Shown here piece after piece: positions 1 to 12,036 of a DNA stretch of 64,000 nt. Numbering within the stretch: the stretch's first letter is position 1; the number at the start of each line of letters is the position of its first letter. The stretch is from NCBI RefSeq assembly GCF_029867415.1, contig NW_026705187.1:124001-188000 (forward strand), written 5' to 3'. The notes below the pieces were generated by a model that was not told where the DNA came from, did no database searches, and saw only the letters and a program-made list of their open reading frames with translations. The DNA comes from Vicia villosa. Lineage: Eukaryota; Streptophyta; Magnoliopsida; Fabales; Fabaceae. Made by a program: the position numbers and the translations under genes.

Positions 1-1105
1 CGGCAACAATGTCAACAATGAACCATGATGATATATGCAATTCACAAGTAAGATTCCAACACATCACGACAAACATCTCATCATCACGTCACAAAAAACA
101 TCTCATCGATTCAACAATACAAACACAATTCAAATGCAATTCAAATGCGACTCAAATGTGACTTAAACTTATGCAAATGCATGTGGTACCATTTGGAGTA
201 AAACTCCCATGTCTCAAAATTTGCCATTAGGCACATGTCGCTATTTGCCATTAAGGCCTCGTCGCTTTTTCCATTAAAGCCACGTCTCTTTTTTGCAATG
301 GATGTGACTCAATGAATGCAACATCCACACAAACACAACATTTACAACAAATCACCAACATCGACTAAACATCTTTACTTTTATATTAATTCATCACTTC
401 TTAATCACGTCGCTAAGTTGTATCATCATACAACAATATTTCACTTCACAATACAACTTATCAACATTGACTATAGAGTCTGTAACAACAACAATTCCAC
501 ATACTAGTAACAACGACAACAATTTTGTCATATTAATAACAACAACAAATAATTCATCATGTTAACAACAAACATCAACAGTTCATCTTATTAACAACAA
601 CACCAACACGTTCTTCATATTAACATTAACCACAACAAATTCATCATATAAACAACAAACACCACACTATATAAATCAAGTAACATCATAACATGTTATA
701 TTTAACTTCATAATAAAACATATTTATTGTTAATTCATCACATGGCATCATTATCGGCTCATACATATCAAATACGCACAATTAATTGCATACAGCATAC
801 AACATCATTATTAATTGATACATATCAAACACATACAAAAATTATAATTCATATTAAATAATCTTTTAATACTTCTCAATTCACATCTTTACGGTACACA
901 AACATACACAAAACATTGGTCTTCACAAAATATCATTAAATCACATAATACAAACTAAGTAAAGTTCTCAATAATCTATTCAAATCATTATCATTAGATA
1001 GGAATTAATTTAAGCTTCACGGAGGTTCAAACGACACTTAGAAAAGAGTCACAGATCAAAAGATACATCAATTCAAAGTCTGAACAAGTTTTGCACAACA
1101 GGGTT

Positions 1106-1268
1106 CGCTTAGCGACCCTCCAGCGCGCTTATGGAAATACAATTTCAACAACCCCACTTCAAGCGGCTAAAAACGATAGCAAAGTGCAAATCAGGCACCG
1201 CTTAGCGAGCCTCTTTATTTTTCAAAATGCAACAGCGTCCGCTTAGCGGCCTCGCGTCCGCTTAGCGG
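1106..1268. promoter_or_regulatory. Cluster of CGCTTAGCG near-palindromes
   Basis: CGCTTAGCG occurs at about 1106, 1199, 1240 and 1259, the last two as CCGCTTAGCGG. The region is more GC-rich than its surroundings. Each copy is an odd-centred inverted repeat. The role is unknown; the position inside an LTR suggests a promoter-proximal array. Confidence 0.4.
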
Positions 1269-1724
1269 ATGTGCGATTGTGCAGAAAAACAGCAGAACAA
1301 ACAGGCCTGCACAATCACCCATCCACCACCCTAAACTCATTCTAAACAACAATTAAACACATAATCATGAAATCTATCATCATCTATCATCAAACATCAA
1401 TTAAAACACATTTCCAACCAAAAATTCATGCATTTTCATCATAAACCCTAAGGTTCTACATACCAATTCATGGATAGCAACACATAATTAAAATTTCTAT
1501 TAACACATCAAATTCATAGCAAACCATTCATCAATTTCAACATTCACCAACATCATCAACGTTGCAATTCTCTATACATTCATGGATTTCAACTATGAGA
1601 CCTAACATCTACCATACACATTATCCTGCCAACCCTTAGAGAGTAAGAACCCCCTACCTTAGCAAAAACTTCACCTTCTTCAATGGAGTTCGTCTCCTTC
1701 ATGCTCTAGCTTTCCTCTTTCTTC

Positions 1725-1775
1725 CCTTCTTTCTCTTCTTTCTCTTCTTTCTCTTCTTTCTCTTGTTCCTCTTCT
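1725..1775. repeat. TTCTTTCTC microsatellite
   Basis: About five tandem copies of a 9 bp pyrimidine unit (TTCTTTCTC) lie within the partial LTR. Confidence 0.8.
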
Positions 1776-2221
1776 TCCCACCAAAATAAGTTATGAGACT
1801 CAATCCCTAAAACTTTAACATTAACTATCTCACTAATGGACTTAACCCATAACCCATCCATTATGTTATATTTCTTCCACTTATGTCCAATTCATAATAT
1901 TCCTCTAATTACTCAATTAAGCAAAATAACACACATAAATAAATAATCACAAAACATAATGAATATTATTTCCAATAATATTCCACAATTACAGTCGATC
2001 CATAACGCAAATAATACCAACTCGCAATTGTATTTCTTCAACTAATCTGACCACAACATCACTGCTCAAATCAACACATTAATCCAATTACGCCTTTAGA
2101 ATAATACCGAAAAACTCCGACTTCAAATAATTTAATTAGATAATTAATTAAATTTCGTGCGTTACACAATGTATCTCAAATTTCCTTTGTTGTTTTACAA
2201 TTTAATACAAAAAAGAATAAA

Positions 2222-2391
2222 TTCATATCCAATGCAGATGCAATAATGTTCTTTCCCTTTTTTTCATATAACACTATCTTCCTGTCGTCATTATTCAAAG
2301 ATCCTTTCAACTTTGATTGTTCTATATTATTTATAATCGTTGTAGGAACGAATGCTCCATATCCAATAGCACCCCATATTTCTATGATGTA
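2222..2391 (-). pseudogene. Copia-type gag remnant
   Basis: The minus strand reads through about 57 codons without a stop. They contain IIEIWGAIGYGAFVP, then NNDDRKIVLYEKKGKNIIAS, then ALDMN. This follows the conserved plant copia Gag (UBN2/DUF4219-type) pattern and aligns with the Maximus Gag at 10298-10660 of this window (DRNIWTAIVNGPF, then WKARNILISALG). Only this block is recognisable; both flanks are decayed. It is a degenerate capsid fragment of a minus-strand Ty1/copia element and has no expected function. Confidence 0.6.
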
Positions 2392-2979
2392 TGAAAATTA
2401 TGTTGTAAAAGTTTATCTGATGTATGAAAATTATGCAATAAAAATTTCTAAGTTATTTTTTTAAACACTTGAAAAAATAGTAAAATTTTTTTTTGAAAAT
2501 TTGTGATGAAAAAGATTGTTTGAAATAAAAAAATTCTTCCTTTATATATATCATCGGATGCCTTTTAAATGAGTAGCAATGCTTGAAAAATATTCATGAT
2601 TAATTGTAATGATTGGAAAATGTTTCATGAACAATTGCATTGGAAAAATTTATACAGCTTCAGGAAGCAGTCGATAGTACTAAGAGATCAATCAATTATT
2701 CCATTCGCAACATTCAAAAATATGAAAAATTCAAAAGCATTGATTGATTGTTTTGGAGGATTGATCGATTGTGTGTGGGGGGTATTTTTCAAGGAAAATT
2801 AAGACCATACTATCGATTACACTTATGCATCAATTGACTGTTGCTTTTAAAAAAAAAACGCTTTTCAGAAACTGAGGAAAACCAACAACCGATTGCACCA
2901 ATGGATCAATTATTGTAACCTTTAAGAAATTGAATTTTTTTCCTTTTAAAAGATGTGTCTTAAATGAAAACCATACATG
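2392..2979. other. Gene-free stretch with repeated ATCGATTG-type motifs
   Basis: No gene is seen. Variants of AATCGATTG / ATCAATCAATT recur at about 2688, 2740, 2762, 2812, 2830 and 2887. In minus orientation this lies upstream of the gag remnant, so it may be what is left of that element's LTR. That is inference. Confidence 0.35.
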
Positions 2980-4532
2980 TACTACTACAAATAATATATT
3001 TTATGACAAAAATTTCACCTCAGTCAAAATAAAACCGAGGTATAATGCCAAGGCGCACCATATTTTATTTTTTAAAAAATAAAAACAACATATTCCCTCG
3101 GTTTTTAATATAACTGAGGAGAAAGACAACTCAGGACACACTTTAAATCTCTACTATTGTAGTTTATATTTTTATTTATTTATAAGTGTAAAATAAATTA
3201 TCTATCCCTTCGATTTTCGTAATAGTAAAGGGATAAAATAATCAGATTTTATTATAAGAGCACTCGTTAAACATATTTTACCCTAATCCATACTTATAGG
3301 TAGCCACCCCAAACTCATAATCATCTTTCTTTGGGATAGATTGCAAGATAGAAACAATTTTTCAATGTTCTTCTATCCTTGAACAAAATATTTTGCTGCT
3401 TTTGCAATCTACCTCACATAATAGTGTTTATGTTATTGTTATTATTTTTGTATTTTTGGAATAATGCTCAGTTAAAGAAGGTTGGAAAAGTTTTCTATGA
3501 TAGATTGTAAGTACAAAAAAACACTCTTGCTTCAGATTAAACAAGAAGCTTTTTCAATCTTTGAAAAGATATATGCAACAAAAAACCTGGAATTACAGCG
3601 ACGATGATGAATTTGAATTTTTTTATAAATATTTTAAGTAATCAATGTAATGTTTAAAAAAAAGATTATTCACATCGGTTTTCTTCTAAAAATAAGGGGT
3701 GAACATATTTTACCTCGATTTTTGTCAAAACTAAGGGAATAATTTTGGTGTGGTTATTAAGGATATTGATCACCTTTCTTAAACAAATCTTTGTCGTCTG
3801 TTTCATGACTATCAATATTTAAGACATTATCATTGGTGATCTGCGTGAATCATAAAAAACTTTCATTATAAAAGCATTCTGAATATCAAAAAGACCTTTC
3901 AGAATACCATTGTGAAGAATCATGAAGTGCTTGAAACTTTCTACATTTACCACTTTAAGGTTTGCCAAGAAAAGATTTCTACAATGGATTGCAAGAGCAG
4001 AATATTTGAATTTAAGGTTTGTATTCATATATATTTATTTGAGCAGAAAAACATCATTCATTTATCTAACACTTTTTTTTGTTTTATTTCAGAAAAAATA
4101 CATACAAAAGCAATTGAATTGATGCCTACACCCAATATTTTCTCTTCCCCAAAATTCGTCGATTTGAAGATCAAAATCTAGATTTTCACGAAAATTAATT
4201 TTTTTCTATGTAAACATTGTAATATTCAGGATAAACAATGTAATTTGCAAAAAAATAATTTACTAATATTTAAACAATGTAACGAGTTTAAAAAAAAATC
4301 TATCTTGCCCCTCTATTTTAGTAAAAAACTGAGAGGTATAATGCGCTAGTTCTGAAAATAATTAAAATGCAGATGCTAAGAATCAACCCATGTGCATATA
4401 ACTTAAGCCCTTGATTTTATATTAACCGAGGAGTAAAGGGGAAGCTTTTCATGACGCCATAATTTACCTCGCTACTGTAGCCCAAGTCAAATGCATTATG
4501 CGTCTGAGGTGAACGTATTATTTGTAGTAGTG
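2980..4532. mobile_element. Non-autonomous CACTA-superfamily element
   Basis: The left end TACTACTACAAATAATA (2980-2996) and right end TATTATTTGTAGTAGTG (4516-4532) are inverted repeats, 16 of 17 bases matching. The right end is the CACTACTACAAATAATA form of a CACTA terminus. Subterminal blocks near both ends carry CCTCGGTTTT / AAAACCGAGG-type inverted pairs (about 3015-3120, 3200-3235, 3665-3730, 4300-4470). No transposase ORF is visible in 1,553 bp. The expected 3 bp TSD is not evident (ATG left, GCG right), so the exact outer base is uncertain. Confidence 0.7.
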
Positions 4533-5107
4533 GCGAATGTTTAAGAAACATAGAATGATTTAGGTGAGAAAAATTTAAGCACCTAAAGCTTATATACATA
4601 TAAATTGCCTTATACCTTAATCTTCATGATTTAATCCTTTGATTTCAAAAGTTTATTCAGTCTTGATACTTGATTCCAATCTTTTTCTTCAGGGATAAAT
4701 TTTTATCTTCATCGACACTAAGCTAAGATAGATGAAGAACATCTTTTCACACATGTGAAAAATTACTAAATAAAGTGAAATATTACATGCATTTTTATTA
4801 TAAATTGCTTTGAAAAAAGTTAAACATTATTTTGCAATACAAATTATTAATATGTTATTATTAATTATTATTTTTTATATTCTTTAAAACTATCTTTCTC
4901 TTTAAAAAAATTATAAAATCTTTCATACTTTTTTTATCGTTTAAGGATGTGTTTAGTTTAGAAAAAAAGTTTAAAAGAGAGAAAAATATGAGAACAAAAT
5001 ATAAAATAGATACAAAAAAGAAGAGACATGGAGTAGACTTGTTGTATTATTTAGTATAAAAAAAAAGAAATAGAAAAGAAATAAATGTTAATTTTATTAC
5101 AAAGACT
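4533..5107. other. Gene-free AT-rich flank
   Basis: AT-rich sequence with no ORF, repeat structure or RNA gene that I recognise. It ends at the target site of the Maximus element. Confidence 0.5.
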
Positions 5108-5112
5108 TAAAT
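5108..5112. repeat. Left TSD (TAAAT) of Maximus-type element
   Basis: TAAAT directly precedes the LTR start and recurs at 19190-19194 directly after the 3' LTR. A 5 bp duplication is the normal Ty1/copia footprint and confirms the element boundaries. Confidence 0.9.
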
Positions 5113-5237
5113 TGTAAGAACAAGCATACACTCACAAATGAGTTTTAGATTCATGGCAAACATCACAAACAATCAAATACAAGCGCACAAGTGAATGACT
5201 CAAAGAAAATGAAGTTTTGACCAACTTTGCATCTGTC

Positions 5238-5540
5238 AGGTCGACCTAGTTCACAATCAGGTCGACCCAAACTGAAGCAAAAATTGCATACTTCTGTTAG
5301 GTCGACCCAGAGCTTCAGCAGGTTGACTCAAAGTGAAGCAAAAAACACCATGTCTCTGTTAGGTCGACTCATCCTCCATCCTAGGTTGACCTTAACTGAA
5401 GAAAAGTCTCGAGAACGCAACTTAGCTGACTTTAGGTCAACCTAAGCTACCAACAGGTCGACTCAACTGGAAGCAATTACAATTTGGCCAAATCTACCTC
5501 TGTTAGGTCGACCTAACCAACAAAGTAGGTCGACCTATCT
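5238..5540 (+). promoter_or_regulatory. AGGTCGACCT palindrome cluster in U3
   Basis: About ten copies or close variants of AGGTCGACC(T/C)A lie between 5238 and 5540, directly upstream of the TATA-like box at 5595. The 3' LTR has the same cluster at about 17822-18122. Several copies differ between LTRs by C/T or G/A changes inside the CpG (AGGTTGACC), as expected from loss of methylated cytosine. The array sits where enhancer-type repeats lie in retrotransposon U3 regions; the binding factor is unknown. Confidence 0.55.
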
Positions 5541-5593
5541 GCTCAAAACTTGCCAAACTTAGTGTGTTTTGCTGATACACAGATCCTGCTCCA

Positions 5594-5602
5594 TTATATA
5601 TT
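5594..5602 (+). promoter_or_regulatory. TATA-like box of 5' LTR
   Basis: TTATATATT follows the palindrome cluster; the 3' LTR has the same box at about 18180-18187. It is the best candidate for the LTR promoter core; the start site is inferred about 30 bp downstream. Confidence 0.5.
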
Positions 5603-5811
5603 CTTTCATGTCAGTTATTGCAATTCAACACCAACAACTGAAAGATACACAAAGGCTTCTCATCTTCGATCATCGACACAACTCCAACACAACTACACAC
5701 AATCATTTTTGCGTTGAGGGTTTGCGTTCAAGATCGATAACGTCCATGGAACGGAATTGAAGATTCCTAGTGGGTGAAGATTTGTGGGGTTTTTGGTGAA
5801 TAAAATCTACG

Positions 5812-5971
5812 GATTTTGCCCTCCAAGATTGGTGAATTTTGGGGGTTTTTATCAAGAGGCTTTATCAAAGATTCAGCTGAGTGTGAAGATTGAAGAACAA
5901 GGGTTAGAGGAATTCAATACACTGCAGCAAGGAAATCAAAGTGAAGCTCTTGGAAGACCTTGATCTGGCTC
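5812..5971. repeat. 160 bp direct duplication, left copy
   Basis: The LTR segment from GATTTTGCCCTCC to CTTGATCTGGCTC is present here and again at 9457-9616, one on each side of the inserted solo LTR. The copies differ at one base (GGCTTTATC against GGATTTATC). The 3' LTR has the segment once (about 18399-18557). Confidence 0.93.
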
Positions 5972-7542
5972 TTGTAACACCCCATTTCTACCCGGCAATT
6001 ATAATGCGGAAAATATCAGAGTATTTAAAAATTTCTCGACTCACAAATGAGGCGTCACATATTCACTTCAACAATAAATTACTTCATCGCATTTAGCGGA
6101 TACATAGCACTTTCTAAAACACAATAACTTCTTTTATTAATAAAACAACGGAGTCATGATTCTTAATTTTAGAATCAAGTAACATTTTAATCAGATAAAC
6201 AACATCATATTAATAAAGCAACTTCACTTAACATATCATCCTAATAAACCAGGATAATCACAATAAACAACAACACCATAAACATTATAAATCGTCCCCC
6301 CGAGTGCTACGTATCAGAGCGACAACCGACTCGATTAACGGCAACTAAATCTTCATACTCGAACACCTGCACGTTACCAATATAAAGGCAACGGCGAACA
6401 AGAGAAAAGGATGAGATATCAAATCATATAAGTGAGCGCATGATAAATTGTATATTAGGATTCAGGCATATATAGTTATCACATCGCAAGTATTAATATT
6501 GCCATACTCCTCATACCTTCACTAACTCACAAATCTCACATACTTTTCATCTTACTACAAGTCACAACACGTCATATTGACATCAATTATAAATATATCT
6601 CATTCATTTACTTTGCAAGCCAATTCACGATACATCACATGTATGAATCACAATTCTAGTCCTAAAACATCACCGCATATAAGTCATACATATAGTCACA
6701 AAACATTACATATAAGTCACGCAGCTAGTCACAAAACATCACATATAATTCACTTAAGACATGTTCAGTTAAGCGCATTCCCAAGTATTAATATCCTTAT
6801 ACTATTCACAAAATCATCAATTCAAATTTTCACATACATCCATCATTTAACAAGTCACGAAATACAATCACGACATAGGCACAAAACGTCACAACTATAA
6901 ATCACATATGACACATGGGACATGACTCGTGTATATGCATGTGGTACCAATCGGAGCTTCAGCCCCCGTCACCAATTGCCCAAATCTGAGGCACAAGGCA
7001 TAAGCCTTCGTCACTAATTTGCCAATCCAGGCCGTCACAGAGTATGCATATGAAATGTGACTCGACAAACAAGATAACACAGCATACTCATCACAATCAC
7101 ATATCGTCATGAGGCATAAGCCTATATCACAATCAATTACCATTATACGAGGTAATTCACGTCACCATAATGTTTCACCTTCACTTAGTCACAAAAATTA
7201 TCGTCAAAAATATATATACAACATCACGTATTACCAATCATCACAAACATCGTCATGTTTCGACACATCACAACAAACATATAATTTCAAACATTAACAA
7301 AATCATCACAACATCATCATGTTTCGGTATGTCGCAACAAATCAACACGTTGAGTCAATTCACATTAGTCTCATAATTCTCTATAAATTAGTCGCTTAAT
7401 CAACTCAATAACTCACTATAAACTAACCAAAATTATTCACCTAATATTCTCAAATTAATCAAATATATCCTACGTCACTAGCCGGTTATCTAATTTTCGG
7501 TTAAATCCTTAATATTCACGACTTTACGAATTTTCGGGGGTT

Positions 7543-7785
7543 TTTCTTTTTTTTTTTTTTTTTTTTTATTTTTTTTTTTTTTTTTATTATTTTTTTTTAT
7601 TTTTTTTTTTTTTTATTTTTTTTTTTTTTTTTTATTTTTTTTTTTTTTTTTTTGATTTTTTTTTTTTTTTATTTTTTTTTTATTTTTTTTTTTTTTTTTT
7701 TTATTTTTTTATTTTTTATTTTTTTTTATTATATTTTATTTTTTTTATTTTTTTTTTTTTTTTTATTTTTTTATTTTTTTTTTAA
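7543..7785. repeat. T-rich low-complexity tract
   Basis: About 240 bp of poly-T broken mainly by single A residues. On the minus strand of the solo LTR this is a poly-A-rich tract. Confidence 0.9.
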
Positions 7786-8165
7786 ACTTAGCTACTCCGT
7801 CAAATTTCATTAAATTCCGGACAATTAATTATACCACTTATTTCGGCTATTTCGATCAAACGGGACTGTTTTGTATTTTCTTAGTCCTATAACTGCTACT
7901 GTTTCTAATTAATTTCAAAATATGCATCTGATTCTAATTAATTTCAAAACTACTTCTATAACAGGGCAAGTGCATTTTCCTGTTATTGCTACCATACTGT
8001 TTCTAATTCTTCTAAGTAATTACTTACTTCAACTAGCATGAATAGGAGAAGGAATGAAACAAAACCAGATAAGGTATCATCTAATAAATCTTGCCGTGTG
8101 TCATAGTTAATTATATCTTCACACTTAATTACAATGTGACATTATTATTGTATTACCAAAAGCAG

Positions 8166-8271
<106 letters not shown>

Positions 8272-9456
8272 GATGCAAGAGATAAAGAATTAAACAACAT
8301 ATTGGACCCACTTAGGAAATGTGAAATCAATCATTTTAATGTAATCTAACTTATATTAATGAGAAAAGTCCATAAAAGTAGAAGGAAAACTAAAAGTATG
8401 TCTAATTATGATTGTACAATATATTATTCATTCTAGTTCTAGAATTTAAGAAATTATAAAATAAGTATCTATTCAAGTTATGGCAGATGCATTTTCATGG
8501 AATCACAAAATCCTCATTGGTGTCGTGCGGCACTCTACACTCTCCTACCCATACTTTGTTTTACAAACCAAATTCAATGTAATCACAAAACAAACCCACG
8601 CGAAATATCTTCCTATCAGCTCATTAAGCCTCAACATATCATTAATTTCCAGAGCGGTTCCAACTATTTTCCATTTAACCAACAGTAACAACAACATGAT
8701 AGAACTCAAAATGGACAATCAATTTCAACAACGATACAATCATTTTCAACAAGACACAGTAATGAAAACTATACCCCTAAACCCCACATACAATTGTTCA
8801 TGAGCCCCATTATAGGAAGAGAATCTCACCCTTACCTTATCAATTGAAGCAACTCAATGGGTCTTCAATTTGGCACCATGGATGGAAGTTTCTAAGCTTT
8901 GTTCATCTTCTCCAAGACCTGCCTCATTCTCTTCACAACTTGATTTTCCCCAAATGACAACACTACTCCTCTATCTCTAAAACCCTAATTTTATTCTTTG
9001 CAATTGGGCTTAGCCTTCACACTATTTTTCACAAACCAACTTAGGCCCAATAAGATAATTAATCCGAAATAACCAATATATCACTTTTAATAATATTCCG
9101 TCGATATAATATTTCCGACTTATAAATAATATTATTCTTAATATTATTCTTCGACCATCCGACTAGAAATTCAACTTTTACTTAATAAATTCAAAAACGC
9201 TTCTTAAAATAACACCGACAATCCAAATTCGACCAATATATCGTATTTCTGGTCTAATTTTAATTACTCAAAAAATTCCCAAAACTTCAAATATTATTCC
9301 AATAATATTTCTAATACTGAAAATATAAAAACTCTTGATTAAATATCAATCCTCTATCCCGAACTAATACCGACTAAATCATCTCAAAATATGAAAACTT
9401 CACTAAACACTCCGAACGTCTAGATTAAGCGAATAATCGAATTTCCGGGCGTTACA

Positions 9457-9616
9457 GATTTTGCCCTCCAAGATTGGTGAATTTTGGGGGTTTTTATCAA
9501 GAGGATTTATCAAAGATTCAGCTGAGTGTGAAGATTGAAGAACAAGGGTTAGAGGAATTCAATACACTGCAGCAAGGAAATCAAAGTGAAGCTCTTGGAA
9601 GACCTTGATCTGGCTC
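9457..9616. repeat. 160 bp direct duplication, right copy
   Basis: Second copy of the segment at 5812-5971. It starts at the first base after the GTTACA end of the solo LTR and runs into the rest of the copia LTR. Confidence 0.93.
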
Positions 9617-10244
9617 AAGATTAAGGGGGAAGAAGATTCAAAGGATCAACATAATTGGTTTATCGTTTATCGCTTTGTTATCTTCTTTGTATAAACTGTT
9701 TTCAATAATAATGAAAGACATCCCAATTCCCGTTTGGAATTGGGGGCAGATGTAGTCGTAGCGAGGACGATCGACGAACTGCCTGAACAAATATCGTGTT
9801 GTTATCGCTTTTGTCTTTTCATTTACGCTCTGTTCGTACTTGGTTATAATTGCAAACTGATCAACGATTCAAGTGTTAAAATTGTGTTTTAAGAACCTTC
9901 ATAAACATCACAATTCACCACATATTGAATCACAATCAATTTGGATATTATCACCAAGTGTTTGTGCTTTTGCTTTATCCATTATCAAAGCATTGCAAAC
10001 AAAGTTTATCAAATCAGAAGTTAATCGTTTTTCATTAGAGCAACGAATTGATTCTATAATCTTTCCTTTCATTGTTAATCCCAATTATCTTGTGGTTTTA
10101 TCACATATACAACCTTTTCAATAGCGGTCCGGATTAGACACGAGTCGATCCTGAATCGCTTTCGCTTAAGTTTGAAATAATTCCGAAAAACTCTGAGAGA
10201 TCTATTCACCCCCCTCTAGATCCTTAAGCCTAGCGTCTAACAAG

Positions 10245-10257
10245 TGGCATCAAGAGC
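10245..10257 (+). other. Primer binding site, initiator Met-tRNA type
   Basis: TGGCATCAAGAGC begins two bases after the 5' LTR end. It is a variant of TGGTATCAGAGC, the usual copia primer site complementary to the 3' end of initiator methionine tRNA, where minus-strand DNA synthesis starts. Confidence 0.85.
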
Positions 10258-10297
10258 TCTGGTTTATTCCGTGCTACGTGAAACACTTATTGGAAAG

Positions 10298-12036
10298 ATG
10301 GCTTCCGGACCTAAAGGGGCTCACAATAGAGCTCCAGTTTTCAACGGTGAAAACTATGGCTATTGGAAGGATTGTATGTGTGTTCACATCAATGCCATTG
10401 ATAGGAACATCTGGACAGCAATTGTCAATGGTCCCTTTCAGATCACCATGACAAATGCAGCTGGTGCCGTTGTTCCAAAACCAGAAAATACTTGGGATGC
10501 TGAAGATGAAAAGAGATATGGATACGATTGGAAAGCGAGAAACATTCTAATCTCAGCTCTAGGAGTTGATGAATACTATCGCGTTTCCCATTGTAGATCC
10601 GCTAAAGCTATGTGGGACACATTGCAAGTTGCCATGAGGGAACGGATGATGTCAAACTAGCTAGAATCAATACGTTAACTCAAGAGTTCGAACTCTTTCA
10701 CATGGAAGATGGTGAATCCATCGAAAACATGCAAAAGAGATTCGTACATTTGAAAAACCGTTTAAATTCTCTTGATAGACCTATTTCCAATGCAGTTGCT
10801 ACTAACAAAATCTTGAGATGTTTGAACAAGGAATGGCAACCCAAGGTTACGGCAATAAAGGAAGCAAATGATCTAAATACCTTAGACATCACCACTCTCT
10901 TTGGTAAACTAGAAGAACATGAACAACATCTTAAATGCCTTGACATGCATGAGAAAAGGGCAAAGAAAGATAAGAACATGGAGAAAGAGGTAGAGAAGAA
11001 GTCAATAGCTCTAAAAGCTTCAATCTCCAAGACCTCAAGACAAGAGTTAGAGGATAGTGATACAAATGATGATGAAGACTCCGATGATGAGGAAATGGGA
11101 CTGTTTGTGCGAAGATACAACAAATACCTAAAGAAAAATGGAGCAAAACATTCCGACAAAGGCTTGATCAACTATAGAAAGCAATCAAACAAGTTCAAAC
11201 AAGATGAGAATAACAAAGGAAAAATCAAAGGTCCTTGCTTTAATTGTGGCAAAGTCGATCACTACAAACCTGATTGTCCATACCTTAAAAAGGAGAAAGA
11301 GAAGAACCAAAGCAAAGGTCACAACAAATCTAGAAGAGCCTACATAGCATGGGAAAGTGATTCATCTAGTGAAAGCTCATCAAGCGATGAAGAAGAATCA
11401 GCAAACTTATGTCTTATGGCTCATCAACGCAAGAAAAAGAAACATGTAAGTCATCTTAAACCTGAACTTGTAGATAAAGTATCTCATTCTCAATTAAAAC
11501 TTGCTTTTGAAGAATTACATAGAGACGCAATTGAAGCTTTCAAACTTTTGGCCTCAAATAAGAAAATCTTTTCATATCTTGAATCAAAAGTTGAGAAAAC
11601 CGAAAAGGATATGGAAGCTTTAAAACAATCTATGCTAGATATTCAAAAAGATAAAGTTGAGATAGATCCTACATCATGGTTTGGTTGTGAGACATGTCAT
11701 ATTTGGAAAAAAGAAGTAAGAGATCTAAAAGCCAAATTAGACAAGGCTCTACAACCAAAAGTGACGTTTGCGGTTGATCCGAATAAGTTCAAAAGATCGT
11801 ATACTCCTTTATATAGTAAATACACTTTTGTACCAAAAGTATCAACTAGCAAAACAGCATATTCTCATCATATTACCTGTCACTATTGTTGCAAAAAGGG
11901 TCATACCATTGAAAAATGCAAATTTAGGAGGATTTTGGTTCCTAAAGGAGTATTTCAATGGCTTCCCAAGTGCAACAAATTATGTACTCACTACCAAGGA
12001 CCCAATGAAAATTGGGGACCTCCCTCTCTAAATTAA
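10298..12036 (+). pseudogene. Copia Gag polyprotein, frameshifted
   Basis: Gag forms the particle and packages the RNA. The likely start is the ATG at 10298 (MASGPKGAHNRAPVFNGENY). The first frame ends at 10660, but homology continues in the next frame from about 10634 (HEGTDDVKLARINTL), so a one-base loss lies near 10631-10634. Downstream are an acidic serine-rich segment, a CCHC zinc knuckle CFNCGKVDHYKPDC (about 11237), a coiled-coil-like stretch, and a second knuckle CHYCCKKGHTIEKC (about 11878). The frame stops at 12036, and pol continues in a third frame from about 12020, implying a further indel. Two zinc knuckles and the size fit SIRE/Maximus Gag. Defective. Confidence 0.88.

Larger units (their letters stand above)
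1..2166 (-). repeat. Partial chromovirus-like LTR, cut by window edge
   Basis: Gene-free AT-rich sequence ending at 2161-2166 in GTTACA, the same terminus as the insertion at 5972-9456. Read on the minus strand it starts TGTAACGCACGAAATTT. It shares the diagnostic block around 180-270 (GCATGTGGTACCA, then repeated TTTGCCA and GTCGC phrases) with 6937-7040 of that insertion, so the two are copies of related LTR families. The left end lies outside the window. Assignment to a Tekay-like Ty3/gypsy chromovirus rests on the TGTAAC...GTTACA termini and is inference. No coding potential is seen; the short ORF at 316-507 is low-complexity. Confidence 0.5.

Noticed and set aside
10245..10257. tRNA gene at the primer-site matches (also 44776 and 63468)
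   Set aside because: Only the 3' tRNA-complementary stretch is present, without the cloverleaf.
10698..11171. Minus-strand ORF of 157 codons
   Set aside because: Antisense shadow of the Ser/Glu/Lys-rich Gag coding region.
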